Below, one piece after another: positions 1 through 10,049 of a stretch of DNA of 64,000 bases (its first letter is position 1; each line of letters opens with the position of its first letter). Source of the stretch: Perkinsus marinus ATCC 50983 (lineage: Eukaryota > Perkinsozoa > Perkinsida > Perkinsidae); assembly GCF_000006405.1 (NCBI RefSeq), contig NW_003214267.1, positions 41,051-105,050 on the forward strand, in the 5' to 3' direction. The notes under the pieces were generated by a model. That model made no database searches and was not told where the DNA came from. It was given only the letters and a program-made list of their open reading frames with translations. A program made the translations under genes and the position numbers.

Positions 1-117
1 AATCACCACGATGGAACTGGTAAACACTACGCTGGGAAGAGCTAACGGCTCAACCCTCCCCCTGGTGTTTGTTGAACATCACTGTACTACATCAGTGATC
101 GAAAATTATCATCAACT

Positions 118-789
118 CTAAACACTAACAGTAGTACTAGCCTCCGATACGCTGGACGTACGGGTAATAATAATATCATCAGAAATGCCACCAGTAAGGT
201 TACGTTTGGGTAAACTAGGACCCAATTGAGTGCGGCACAGTGGGCACTGGTGGAACTCTAAGGCTGGATTGCAAGGCAGGCGATCAAAGCACGAGTCGAA
301 GCACTGGACGTGGAATTTATGACCACATGGAAGCACTCTAACGTCATCACCAACAGCGAAGTCCTCAAGGCAAATAACACACCCACTGTTGTCGCCTTTC
401 TCCATACAGTCCTCGATATCAGCGTCACTCAGCTTCTCAATTTTCGTCTCAGAGGAGACCCACAGGGACCACTCGTCGAAAAAGGCCTTCTCGCACTTCT
501 CACGTCTCTTGTCTGCCGAATGACTCTTTTCCAACACATAGGCGACCACAACGATGAGCACTGGTGGCAAAATAGTCACAAAGCAACCGTAGCAAATGAG
601 CACTGCTGCTCTGACCATTGCCGCCACACCCGGTCCCACCGGCCATAACACACACATCAATATGAACGTTACTATCAGCAGTAAGTAGACCCCCCATGAG
701 AAGAGATAGCGCTTCCGGGAAAATGAGGGCTCTACAAAATGATACACTTTAGAACAGCATAACTTACGTGATTGGCTGTTTGTTGACAT
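118..789 (-). CDS. Membrane-anchored RING-H2 protein (putative E3 ubiquitin ligase), copy 1
   Basis: The 223-residue protein has two hydrophobic segments (about 31-53 and 60-86) followed by a RING-H2 finger. Its zinc ligands are C137, C140, C155, H157, H160, C163, C182 and C185, a C3H2C3 pattern. Proteins of this layout are membrane E3 ligases that recruit an E2 enzyme to a membrane substrate; that role is inferred from family knowledge. The loop between the sixth and seventh ligands is long (18 residues). A Ser/Thr-rich tail of about 25 residues follows. The start is the ATG at 789. A diverged paralogue lies about 360 bp upstream on the same strand. The substrate is unknown. Confidence 0.82.
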   Translation of the reverse strand: MSTNSQSRKLCCSKVYHFVEPSFSRKRYLFSWGVYLLLIVTFILMCVLWPVGPGVAAMVRAAVLICYGCFVTILPPVLIVVVAYVLEKSHSADKRREKCEKAFFDEWSLWVSSETKIEKLSDADIEDCMEKGDNSGCVICLEDFAVGDDVRVLPCGHKFHVQCFDSCFDRLPCNPALEFHQCPLCRTQLGPSLPKRNLTGGISDDIIITRTSSVSEASTTVSV

Positions 790-1150
790 AATGAAAATTT
801 AACTACGTGGAAAAGAAACATCACCAAAATATCCCCCTTGACACAAGACGTCACACGACGAGGCCGAAGAAACCATAAACGATACAATAGCTCTATCGGA
901 GAGGCCACATGTGCAAACATAATAACGACAAATATACAAGGGAACGTTTTAATATAGTAAACTAACCCACTACACGAGAGCGTCGTAGGAGAATGACAGA
1001 TACAACGAGGGGACGGTAGAGTAGCGATAACACAAAGGATTCACCGAGCCCCGCAGATATCTACGAGTGGGAACCTCGATAAAACATGTTTGTCGCAAAC
1101 AAACATCCGCGAACAGAAACGTGATTACAAGTTGATCAGTCGTAGAATCC
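790..1150. other. Intergenic stretch between the two RING genes
   Basis: I see no supported gene, repeat-family copy or RNA here. It would hold the promoter of the downstream RING gene and the 3' end of the upstream one. Confidence 0.4.
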
Positions 1151-1672
1151 TCACAACACAGAAATCTCATCCGATTCAGAACTGACCAGCATAGGCCCCA
1201 AATCTCGACGACACAAAGGACACTTGTGACATCGTCCCATAGGAGGAAGGCTAGTGACAAAACAACCATCAAAGCATCGTACGTGGAACAAGTGCTTGCA
1301 TGGTAGACCTCGAACTGGCTGAGCCGGGAGGAAGTCGGAGAGACAGATAGCACAACTTCCTTCGTCCACACTGGTAACGTAAGTGTTGGTTTCCAACCAC
1401 TTCGACCATGCGTGACCAAACTCGCTGGGGTCAGCCATACCCAGTTTCCTTCGCTGCTGCCTGCCCTTGCGACGAGCGTACCAACATATGATGATAGGTG
1501 GTAGAAGCAGTAGGGCGAAGACGTAGACGAAGGAGATGAGGAGCCTCATGCTACTCCCAGAATATGGGAAGAAGAAGATCCCCGCGGTAAACAAGAGGAC
1601 GACTATTATCCACCCTACCCAAATTGGGAGATACTTCCGGGAGAAGGCAGGATGGCGAAATCGGGAGAGCAT
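1151..1672 (-). CDS. Membrane-anchored RING-H2 protein (putative E3 ubiquitin ligase), copy 2
   Basis: This 173-residue paralogue has the same order: two membrane segments (about 16-36 and 43-63), a basic stretch (RRKGRQQRRK), then a RING-H2 finger with C107, C110, C125, H127, H130, C133, C151 and C154. It shares the context CPLCR..LGP after the last ligands with the gene at 118-789, and an FSRKR/FSRKY motif just before the first membrane segment in both. The two therefore look like a tandem duplication. It is shorter because the linker and the tail are reduced. The start is the ATG at 1672. The E3 ligase role is inferred from the domain. Confidence 0.82.
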   Translation of the reverse strand: MLSRFRHPAFSRKYLPIWVGWIIVVLLFTAGIFFFPYSGSSMRLLISFVYVFALLLLPPIIICWYARRKGRQQRRKLGMADPSEFGHAWSKWLETNTYVTSVDEGSCAICLSDFLPAQPVRGLPCKHLFHVRCFDGCFVTSLPPMGRCHKCPLCRRDLGPMLVSSESDEISVL

Positions 1673-1955
1673 CTTAGAGAATCTTAAGGAATCTTAGGGC
1701 GAAACCGCAGAAACTGCACTCTGAAGAATTGCCATGAATTGCTTTCCTAAATTCCTCTCCCCGACGTATCTCTCCATTTGAAAGTGTTCTTCCTCCGCCC
1801 TACAACATTGATGGTTTTCGAACGTAGTTTCACGAGAGCTGTTGAAATTTTCAACTCACTAATCTTGCATAATCTTGCAGTCTTGCTTTTTCTCAACGCA
1901 AAAGCGCAAAATTGTTTCTTCCTCCACTCTGATCGCAAACACAGTTCAATCCACT

Positions 1956-2470
1956 ATGTTTCATCTGACGCTCATTTTCACTACTTTTGGTACTCTTGCT
2001 GCCATCAAACGCAGTAACGGAGCTCAACAGCATCTCGTGAGTCCAACCGCAACTAACCCCTCCTATCTTTCCTCTTTTTCAGATGGCCGCTACTGACTCT
2101 CTGCTGGAAGCCATCGAAAAGACCGAGGATGCTATCGATGACCAAATGCTGGTACGCCCTCTTCCGCATCGTCGTTTTGACGAGCCTTATATCATTCAGG
2201 CGGTCCTTGAGGGCTCTGTCAATGGGAACCGCGCCGTGCCCATCGATTTCGCCCAGCACATGTCTTCCCTCCTCAGCCAGCCCTCGTCCTCAGAGGCAGA
2301 GGCCCCACAACAAGAAAGGTGGGTTCACCATTTCCCCAGTGACCCTATTAGCATCGCTCATCAGGGTCAGTGGCTCAGGAGTGGCTTTGGATGTCACCAA
2401 CATCATTCTTCTCCTCGGGATGCTCCTAATGGGAGTCGCCCTAGGCGTCGCTGCTGTGAGCACTAAATGA
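1956..2470 (+). CDS. Small membrane protein with signal-like N-terminus, four exons
   Basis: I assembled four exons: 1956-2036, 2083-2151, 2200-2318 and 2365-2470. The three GT-AG introns are 46, 48 and 46 nt and all phases agree, giving about 124 residues. The N-terminus is hydrophobic (MFHLTLIFTTFGTLAA) and could be a signal peptide or anchor. The middle is acidic and helical. The C-terminus has a strong membrane helix (residues ~98-119, core IILLLGMLLMGVALGVAAV) with only three residues after it. The 48-nt second intron is a multiple of three and contains no stop, so its retention would also give an open protein. An alternative is that translation starts at the ATG at 2083, directly after the AG at 2082, if that AG is a trans-splice acceptor. 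I do not recognise the family. Confidence 0.55.
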
Positions 2471-3862
2471 TAGATTTCATTCGTAGCTGTTACTCGTCAG
2501 GTGGCTTATCGCGAGAAGGTAATCACATGCTTGGAAGCTCTACCGTTGGGCAAGAGGACCAGAAAGTTCTACATGTCTCGCCGCGAGGTGACCCAAATGT
2601 CAAACAGGTCACTTTCAAGGTCATTTTCAGACATTCCGGAAAGCAGCCGTTAACCCTCCCTTCCTCCACGCCGCACCAATGACGGAGTCTCCAGTCGAAA
2701 GCGCCTGAACTCGGCGATACCCTTCATGCAAACATGATAATGATGATGTTATTGAAGACTCATGAAATCATGAGTCTTGACTACCATCAACGCATCGAGT
2801 TATTAGTATACTATGCTTTTGCTCTACCGATATTAACCCGTATTATACACGAAGGAGTTTTTAAGTGATTACCACATCTCAAATAGATCACTGAGAATTC
2901 CCTACTTTTTCCTACTCCTTGAGAGGCCCATTCGGGAACCGTATCAGAACCATCGAGTCCCCCCTCAACATCTTTGATGGCTGAGCGTCACATTGATATC
3001 ATCCCTCAGAGAACACAACTGAGATGCCACCCCTTATTCTCTCGGATCCATTGAAGCACAGGATCGTTAAGGCACCACGATGATGATACTCGATTATGCT
3101 ATTGCCGCATTTCCGTATGGTTTTTCTATTGTCGTATTTCCGTATGGTTTTGCTGCTGTCGTATTTCCGTATGGTTTTGCGTGTTGTGGAAGCCACAGGT
3201 GTAACCTGTGAGCGTAGTTTAAGCAAACCTGTACCCGGTCACCGTCCCCTGTTGCACAAAGTTGTGCAACAAACAGCTCAAGCTAGAGCCCTCAACTACT
3301 ATAATGTAAAACTCAGTCGAGTTAAAGTGTTAATTTTTTTTCTCTCCCCTATACTGTCTTGCTCCGTTTGCACATCTCTGGGATTTAGGGTGCATCATGC
3401 TCCGATACGTCAAGTATCTAACGCATGTTGTTTGAGTGGGCAAGTTTCACTTGCGCACTCGAGATACAACCCACACACTCGAATCTTAAGTGATCTGTAA
3501 ACCGAAGTGTCGTAGTCAGACACTAATAGTTCGTAATCAGATCTTCTGATGTACTATTTATTCTTGAGTTACATCTGGGTGAGGGCAGGTGCGCTTAATG
3601 TCCCGAGATTGGCCTACTTTGACACCGGTCAATCTCACTAGTCAATCGCGACCTGGCCTTCCATCGTTAGTTCTCTACAGTCCCCTCAACAGACAATATA
3701 CGTTCAAGTTCAACAAGGTGTATTACTGTATTGCGATCTGCTACGTTCGTTCACCATTGAAATTCCCAGGTCCTTACTGGGTGTTTTATTCACTTCATAA
3801 ACTATGTTTACCACTCTTCCACCAACACAACAGCACCACACCTTTCTAATTACTCTTCAACA
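2471..3862. other. Gene-poor stretch
   Basis: Apart from the 27-bp tandem repeat at 3101-3181, I see no supported gene. The small open frames have no recognisable features. Confidence 0.4.
3101..3181. repeat. 27-bp tandem repeat, three copies
   Basis: Three 27-bp units start at 3101, 3128 and 3155, each around the core TTTCCGTATGGTTTT. The unit is nine codons, so on the minus strand it reads as a repeat of KTIRKYD plus two residues. No gene around it is supported. Confidence 0.75.
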
Positions 3863-4654
3863 TCATGCCCCACTAAGTCTACTCAACAACTCCCTCACTC
3901 TCTCCTCCACTTCACCCTTCCCCCCAAACTTCAAAGTAGCTTCCAACCTCCTCCACCCCTCCTTCAGCACCTCCTGCGGCACTTCACTACACACCTGCAC
4001 CAACAGCGACCGCAGCCCTTCCTCCCTCGGGGCGAACTCCATCCCTCTCAACGCACAGCGAAGAATTTCCTGCACTTCCGAAACCGTCACCGTTTCCAGA
4101 AAATCACCACCAACCGCAACGCCCAATGCATATCCGAGTAATTCCGTCGCTCTAATCTCGCAGGCCTTCCGAAACATCGCCAAGAAAATCATCTTCAGCT
4201 CCTCCCTAGTAGGTCCCTTCTCCCCACCACTCCTCGCCACGCTCACTTTCGCATAACACTGGGCTATCTCAACCAAAGAGCCTTCTTCTAATACCATCAT
4301 CATTCGCTCAACCACACCAACAACCGCGGAATTTCTCGACGCCATCATAACGTTACCACTCCTCCGCCATCTCAACAGCTCCTTCTCAGTTCTCGCCCTC
4401 TCAGCAGCATGCTCCAGCTGCGCCCGATTCGACTTCTCCAACAGGCCACAAACCTTCACATACTCCTCATAAAGCTCTTCATAACTCTTCCGCAATTCCT
4501 CCATTTCTTTCTTCAACTCACATGCCCCACTGCTGGGCTTAGCGGCTGTCACAATGGGCAAGAGCGCCACTCCTCCCTCCTCCCCTACACTGCCGGAGGG
4601 GGGACCTTTCTTAGGAGTTGGGGCCTGCTCGCCGTCCAAAATTTTTTGCGCCAT
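3863..4654 (-). CDS. Unassigned Glu/Lys-rich helical protein
   Basis: The 263-residue protein starts at the ATG at 4654. The frame stays open to 4993, but that extension runs through a copy of repeat B, so I do not take it as coding. After a Pro/Gly-rich start there is a predicted coiled coil at about residues 45-95 (ELKKEMEELRKSYEELYEEY, then an Ala/Glu/Arg helix). A helical C-terminal region follows, ending in SRLSGA. There is no signal peptide or membrane segment. I do not recognise a family. It resembles the next gene upstream (5283-7262) in composition, which may mean shared descent or only shared bias. Confidence 0.55.
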   Translation of the reverse strand: MAQKILDGEQAPTPKKGPPSGSVGEEGGVALLPIVTAAKPSSGACELKKEMEELRKSYEELYEEYVKVCGLLEKSNRAQLEHAAERARTEKELLRWRRSGNVMMASRNSAVVGVVERMMMVLEEGSLVEIAQCYAKVSVARSGGEKGPTREELKMIFLAMFRKACEIRATELLGYALGVAVGGDFLETVTVSEVQEILRCALRGMEFAPREEGLRSLLVQVCSEVPQEVLKEGWRRLEATLKFGGKGEVEERVRELLSRLSGA

Positions 4655-4764
4655 TTTTCGAATTTTCGGCGGAACTCCAAGAGCGTTAACAACATGGCAT
4701 CTAAACCACGACCGAACCGACGGCACCTGAGAAACGATCAACGTAGTAGACAATTTACCAAATC

Positions 4765-4895
4765 TGAATGCAAAATATAGATACGCTTGATTACGTGTTG
4801 GCGACAATATATAAATTTCCCCAAAATTTCGGCAAAATTTTGTTGATTTCAGAAAATTCGAGAATAAACTACGGAGGTTAGCTGAGGGGAGCGAT
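4765..4895 (-). repeat. Repeat B copy 1
   Basis: This is a diverged reverse-oriented copy. It keeps the CGTGTTGGCGACAATAT block, the CCAAAATTT core and the TTAGCTGAGG end. It lies upstream of the gene at 3863-4654. Confidence 0.6.
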
Positions 4896-5031
4896 TTCAA
4901 CCCGAATATAAAATTGTTGGAAATTGACATACGTAAAATATGAAACCTAAACGCTATCGACGGGTCCTCGTAATAGCTCTCGAAAAATAACAACTTTCCG
5001 TACTACTAGTAGTGTTTTTACTACTGTTCCC

Positions 5032-5170
5032 ACCGGAGTTTCACAACCTGTTTTACGTGAAGTGGCGTAAAACTCGGTGAAAAACGCGATATTCGCGGTG
5101 ATATGCAGTAGTCGTGAAATATGTTTATCACTAGTGTTTTTCATCATATCACTAGGGTGGTGAAACTCTC
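5032..5170 (-). repeat. Repeat A (MITE-like foldback) copy 1
   Basis: A near full-length copy. It runs from GGAGTTTCAC to GTGGTGAAACTCTC and carries the internal GCGATATTCGCGGTGATATG block. Confidence 0.85.
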
Positions 5171-5282
5171 ATGCTTTCAACTTCGGGAGATCGCAAGTTG
5201 ACCAATAAAGTGTTATTAATAACTACTTATTACAAGTAATGCAACTTTTAAGAAAAAAAATCGCAAAAATTTTGTTGATTTC

Positions 5283-7262
5283 TCAAAATTTCCCCCCAAT
5301 TCCCGTATAAATTCCTGAGCCAATAAAAGCAAATCCCCATTTTCTTGCAACACTGTCCCCTACTTCATCGATAATACTCGAGCCAACTCTAACCATCATC
5401 TCAACTCCTGCTTTCTCTGCTACCATACCTTGCCAAACTCCCGAGGCCGACCCCATACATGCGATTTCCGTTATCACCGGTGCCGCAATAATCGCTGGAA
5501 ATCCCACCAAAGACGGTAATAGGCGTTTCATCATCAACCCCGCAGCCAACGGACCAGTCGATTTCACTAACTCCATAGCTACCGAGCACGCCGCACGAGG
5601 CAACGCCATACGCGGTCCTCGATAAGATGGTTCTGATAGCAAATCCAGTACCACGAAGGGATAGGGTATTTGCCTCGTATCGCGGAGTTCACCCTGTTTT
5701 TTCGCAACAATTTCAACGTAGCTTATAAGAGCAGTTCTTCGCTCTTTAAGAATGTCTGCTAATCTCCCAAGTCCCATAACGTGATCATCTCCCCGTTTCA
5801 CACAAGATGCAACATGAATAACTTTTTTCACCGCAGCCTTGCAACTACTCTTGATGTCCTCATCCTCACAACTCGCCAAGGGATCGGAAAGTGACGGTTT
5901 TTTTCTACCACACCCCAACGTTTTTGTAACCCGTTTTTTCCAACGTTTTTCCCCAAAAGATTCTTCCTTCCCCTCCAGTTCAGTCGGCGCGAACCACGGC
6001 AAAAAACGTTCTAATTCTCTTTCAACCACTTTCGGGTATCCAGCCACCGGTGCCTCAATTATAACGCCTTTTTCCGGCAAGGGTATCGCACTCAACAACT
6101 CCGCGATTCCAGCAATTTCATGGCGCAGTGACGCTGATCGTGCTACTGTAAGAATCGCTTTCAAAACTGCCAACACACCCACAGCGTCAACAACCTCCTC
6201 AATTTCTTTCTCTTTTTCCCCACGTTCCTTCTCCCCTGCCAATTCCTTCACCACATCAATAATTTCCTCTTCCGAACCATGCTGAATTTTCTCCCAAAAA
6301 TTCTCATTTTTTTTCTCCTCAATTTCCGGAGAATACCTCCTAGTTTCCAAAGACTCCCCTTCTCCCCTCGGCACATGCAGCGCGCTCAATCTATGGCCTT
6401 CGCTCAGTATCGGTAGTAACGCATGCCCAACAAATGGTAGCTCCATCGAGACCACCACAGGTGCGGCAGTCACAACCTTAAACGCTTTTTCCCATAGCCT
6501 CTCGAGATCCGCCGCGCCCTCAATAGCATTTTTCACTTTTTCCATCAGTTTTTCCACTTCCTCACTCCCCTGTAGACCTCCCGTCCGTGCTATCGCCGTC
6601 AACACCGCCTTCACAACCTCATGAGAGTCACTCGTAGTCTGCGTCAAACGCAACAATCGCAATACTATTTCCTCCCGATTCCCATCACTACCATCCTGCT
6701 CAAGTTCACATTCCAATTCGTCAATTATCTTCATAGCATCCTCCTCCTCTTCTCCACTACTACTTTCTCTCGATAATATAGTGCTCAACAAGGGCTCAGA
6801 CAGAGGTGACGCTTTTATCGGTGAGCAAGTTTGCGTATTAGAACCCTGTTGTTGCGTCCAGTCAGTAGACAGTGATTGCCTCATTTCACTATCACACGTC
6901 CCTTCCTGTCGCACCTCCTCCTTCCCTACGCTTCCTTCATCATTAAACGCCGTTTCCTCAAACTCCGCCGTGCCAAACTCAACAGTTGCGTTCTCCGATC
7001 CACCCAGCGCTTGACTCTGCATAAATCGATCATCGTCTGAGCTGCTCCCTATCCTCACTTCGGAAGGGTCCTCCTTCTCCTGAGCCTCTCCCCCATCAAA
7101 ATCAAAGTCCAGCCAAGGGGCGCTCAGAAGTGAGCGAGGCGCCGTATGCTCCTGACCAGACGGTGTTGGGGAAACTCTAGTGGGTGTCTCCGATCGGCAC
7201 AAAGACGCCGGACTGACATATTTCGGCGGATGATTTTTCATACCAAAAATTCCACACTTCAT
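5283..7262 (-). CDS. Large unassigned acidic protein
   Basis: The 659-residue single-exon frame starts at the ATG at 7262; a TTG two codons earlier is in frame but not needed. The first ~200 residues are Ser/Glu/Gln-rich and look disordered, with acidic clusters such as SGEEEEDAMK. Residues ~205-420 are strongly helical with long Glu/Lys runs. A basic patch follows (around KRWKKRVTK). The last ~200 residues are more hydrophobic and may fold as a helical-repeat domain. I see no catalytic motif, membrane anchor or signal peptide. It lies on the same strand as the smaller Glu-rich gene downstream, separated by one copy each of repeats A and B. Confidence 0.65.
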   Translation of the reverse strand: MKCGIFGMKNHPPKYVSPASLCRSETPTRVSPTPSGQEHTAPRSLLSAPWLDFDFDGGEAQEKEDPSEVRIGSSSDDDRFMQSQALGGSENATVEFGTAEFEETAFNDEGSVGKEEVRQEGTCDSEMRQSLSTDWTQQQGSNTQTCSPIKASPLSEPLLSTILSRESSSGEEEEDAMKIIDELECELEQDGSDGNREEIVLRLLRLTQTTSDSHEVVKAVLTAIARTGGLQGSEEVEKLMEKVKNAIEGAADLERLWEKAFKVVTAAPVVVSMELPFVGHALLPILSEGHRLSALHVPRGEGESLETRRYSPEIEEKKNENFWEKIQHGSEEEIIDVVKELAGEKERGEKEKEIEEVVDAVGVLAVLKAILTVARSASLRHEIAGIAELLSAIPLPEKGVIIEAPVAGYPKVVERELERFLPWFAPTELEGKEESFGEKRWKKRVTKTLGCGRKKPSLSDPLASCEDEDIKSSCKAAVKKVIHVASCVKRGDDHVMGLGRLADILKERRTALISYVEIVAKKQGELRDTRQIPYPFVVLDLLSEPSYRGPRMALPRAACSVAMELVKSTGPLAAGLMMKRLLPSLVGFPAIIAAPVITEIACMGSASGVWQGMVAEKAGVEMMVRVGSSIIDEVGDSVARKWGFAFIGSGIYTGIGGKF

Positions 7263-7412
7263 CGACAATTAACTTCACTGAGCGCAACATCACCACGATA
7301 CGAATAGGAAACGTTAATGACTCTCGCGAGAAGTCGATAAGCTCTCCAGCTTAGAACACCTAACAACAGCGGAGCGAAGCGTTTCACGAGTAGCGTATTT
7401 CAAAACCATTGC

Positions 7413-9161
7413 CTACTTCTCAAGACCATCTTCCTGTATAAATGTCCTCATTGCTCTTACAGCAGTGACAGCTCCCTCAATCGCGAGATCCGCCGCGCTC
7501 TCGAATGATTCTATATTTATCTTCCCTTCAAGGCAGAGGTAATTCAACTGACAACAGCATACTCAGGGGAAACTGACTCCACAATGCGAACGCCCTAGTA
7601 GTACCTCCTTCCGACGTTGATACACCGCAACCGTTACGACCGCGCCGCCGCAGCCTTCAGACTCCGCATGGTTGAGATCGACGATTGGCTTCTGATTATT
7701 CACCAGCCCCACAGTACCTGAACAACCTCGTAGTTAACTTAGGCAAGACGATTATAGATGGGCGAAAAGTTCCGCAGAACACAGACTAGCCGCCTGACTT
7801 ATTCCCACAAGGAAAAACTCCCAACAGGAGCAACTAACTCTTAGTAATCCCACAGAGCCTGATCTCTCATACGCAGAAACTCGTGAAACTTCACGGCCAT
7901 CATAATTTCGTGGCGCGTGACGCTGCTCACATATATACCCTTCAAAAGCTATTCACGTGCTCTATCCAACCGCGTAGGAACAATGATAATATTCACAGTT
8001 CCTCATCACCCCAGTACTACAAGCAGAGAACATGTCCTTTATAGGAATACCAGCATCTACCAAGGCCGCCGCTGCAGCATTGACGCAAGCGGCAAGTGCC
8101 GAACCGTCTTCCTGTAGGATAGTCAAATGAACATCTATACACGATTTGGGGAACCTGATGAAGCTGATCTCACGCGAACAATAGGTCCCACTCGACACAA
8201 TGAGCGCCACCGATTACGATGAGAGGTATGTTTGAGGCAAACAATATTACCCACGTGTATACTTACAATCAATCAGTAAAACGTTTATCAACAGCAACCA
8301 GTCGAACAGATAAGAAAACGTGGAGACCACGAGCGTCATCGTGAAAATCTCAAATTTACTTCTCCATACAGGATATCCAAGAAATAGAGAGAATTCTGGC
8401 TCAAACTCACTTCTCCCAGAATCCACTGTTTCCCCGATCTAGGTATTACATTTCAGTTAGGACTGCATCCTGTATGATACGTTGAAGCCACAACTGTCTC
8501 TCCGTGCTGTTACGATCGCCTGTGGTTCGACGCTTTCGGTCGATAGTAGCAAAAGAAGAGGTACGATATACAACCTAGAGAGACCCCTCTGAGTACTTCA
8601 GAGAAGAACACGTTAATTACATTGACAATAGCCTCTCCTTGTCGAGCCATAGTTCCTGCTGCGCGACCGACTGAAGCAGCTTGCAGAGGACGGGGTCCGA
8701 ATACGTGAGCTACAACTTTGGTGAGACCCTGAGAGGCGCCAGAATACGAGTCTCAACCGATTTTCAAATCGCCGACAATTGACAATGGTGTGGTAGCATA
8801 AAACTGGTAACACGCGAATTATTCTGGGAGATTCGATGCGAGACACCGCAACAACTAAGCGCACAACTAAACCTTCATCACGATAAATCAGCAATCGACC
8901 TCCCGTTAATGTTGGTAAATAGAGACGAACATTATTGAAGAGCTCTCCAGAGAGAATGATCGAATGTAGGATCGATCGTAGTCGGGTATTTCAGCGAGGC
9001 ATAAAGTCTACTCAGAATCGTCCTTTCACCTGTTGTAAGGTAGCACTGCCGTCAGCGCTGGGAGCATCACCGATCTTTAACGTGAGGTGGCGTAGCTCAT
9101 TCGGTCGACGGCCGTCCAGTCGGAAGCCTTCATAAGTGAGGAACTCCTGTCGGCGAGACAT
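7413..9161 (-). CDS. RRP41: Exosome complex component RRP41 (EXOSC4/Ski6), six exons
   Basis: I assembled exons 9161-9030, 8728-8621, 8574-8450, 8154-8018, 7717-7605 and 7547-7413. All borders are GT-AG and all phases agree, giving 249 residues (human EXOSC4 has 245). Family landmarks run in order: MSRRQEFLTYEGFRLDGRRP at the start, TKVVAHVFGP, DRKRRTTGDRNSTE, CIDVHLTILQEDGSALAAC, DAGIPIKDMFSACS, and a helical tail ending EDGLEK. RRP41 is an RNase PH-fold subunit of the six-member exosome ring, which threads RNA to the Rrp44 and Rrp6 nucleases; the eukaryotic ring itself is catalytically inactive. Introns are 301, 46, 295, 300 and 57 nt. The 53-bp minisatellite lies just upstream. Confidence 0.92.
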
Positions 9162-9249
9162 GAATAACAAACACTGAGCAGGAAAGGAATGGATGCTCCT
9201 AATTTAGACGTCGTTTGTGATATTCGAATGAAATGATTATCCCATCAAT

Positions 9250-9345
9250 ACTCATCTTTCGATTGCCGACACTTTCGGATTGGAGTGGTATGATACTACC
9301 GCAGTTGGGGCTGCGGGCAGAGTTTGGTCGAGCAGAGGGGCGGCT
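9250..9345 (-). promoter_or_regulatory. RRP41 upstream region shared with a second locus
   Basis: This block, with the sequence to 9161, recurs at about 36075-36165 (for example GACACTTTCGGATTGGA). At both sites it lies between the RRP41 start and a 53-bp minisatellite. It probably holds the RRP41 promoter; no specific element is recognisable. Confidence 0.45.
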
Positions 9346-9725
9346 ATGCCATCCCAAAAAAATGCCCTAGTACAATCAACTTCTCCGATCATGTCTTGAC
9401 ACAATCAATTTCTCCTTCTGGGGCCGCTATGCCATCCAAACACATGTCTTGACACAATCAATTTCTCCTTCTGGGGCCGCTATGCCATCCAAACACGTCT
9501 TGACACAATCAATTTCTCCTTCTGGGGCCGCTATGCCATCCAAACACATGTCTTGACACAATCAATTTCTCCTTCTGGGGCCGCTATGCCATCCAAACAC
9601 ATGTCTTGACACAATCAATTTCTCCTTCTGGGGCCGCTATGCCATCCAAACACATGTCTTGACACAATCAATTTCTCCTTCTGGGGCCGCTATGCCATCC
9701 AAACGTATATCTTGACACGATCACT
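9340..9725. repeat. 53-bp minisatellite upstream of RRP41
   Basis: About seven units of 51-53 bp repeat a block holding TCTTGACACAATCAATTTCT and GGGGCCGCTATGCCATCC. Units 3-6 are almost identical and the end units are diverged. The core GGGGC(C/G)GCTATGCCATCC is also the core of the minisatellite at 36150-36315. Confidence 0.9.
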
Positions 9726-9881
9726 TCACGGTGAGGACTGAGCTATCCTATCAAGACGTCGGACATTACTGCCCGTGAGCCCAATCCCCCTCCCAGGCGT
9801 ATCAAACTATCATTCAAGCAACCCCTCTCTAGTGCTACTGCACATGGACTGATAGGCTTGGTACCAGCGTTGGAATGCGTG

Positions 9882-10049
9882 TTCACTTTCCTGAGCTACG
9901 CTCGTGAGTTTCCTCACTAATGATAGAAGTTTATATACTAATCCGGGTGGAAATGTACAGGAATTAACAATAATTTCCCAAAATTTCCTCAGAATTTTCA
10001 TATGGTCACCAACATATGTGGTCGACCATGTGCATATTTCCCTACATTG
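9882..10049 (+). repeat. Repeat B copy 2
   Basis: Full-length copy, from CTTTCCTGAGC through CCAAAATTTCCTCAGAATTT to the CATGTGCATATTTCC end. Confidence 0.8.

Noticed and set aside
4655-4993. N-terminal extension of the gene at 3863-4654
   Set aside because: The open sequence is a repeat B copy, and a good ATG at 4654 removes it.
9340-9725. CRISPR-like array
   Set aside because: Units are contiguous 53-bp repeats without unique spacers, and the window is eukaryotic. It is a minisatellite.
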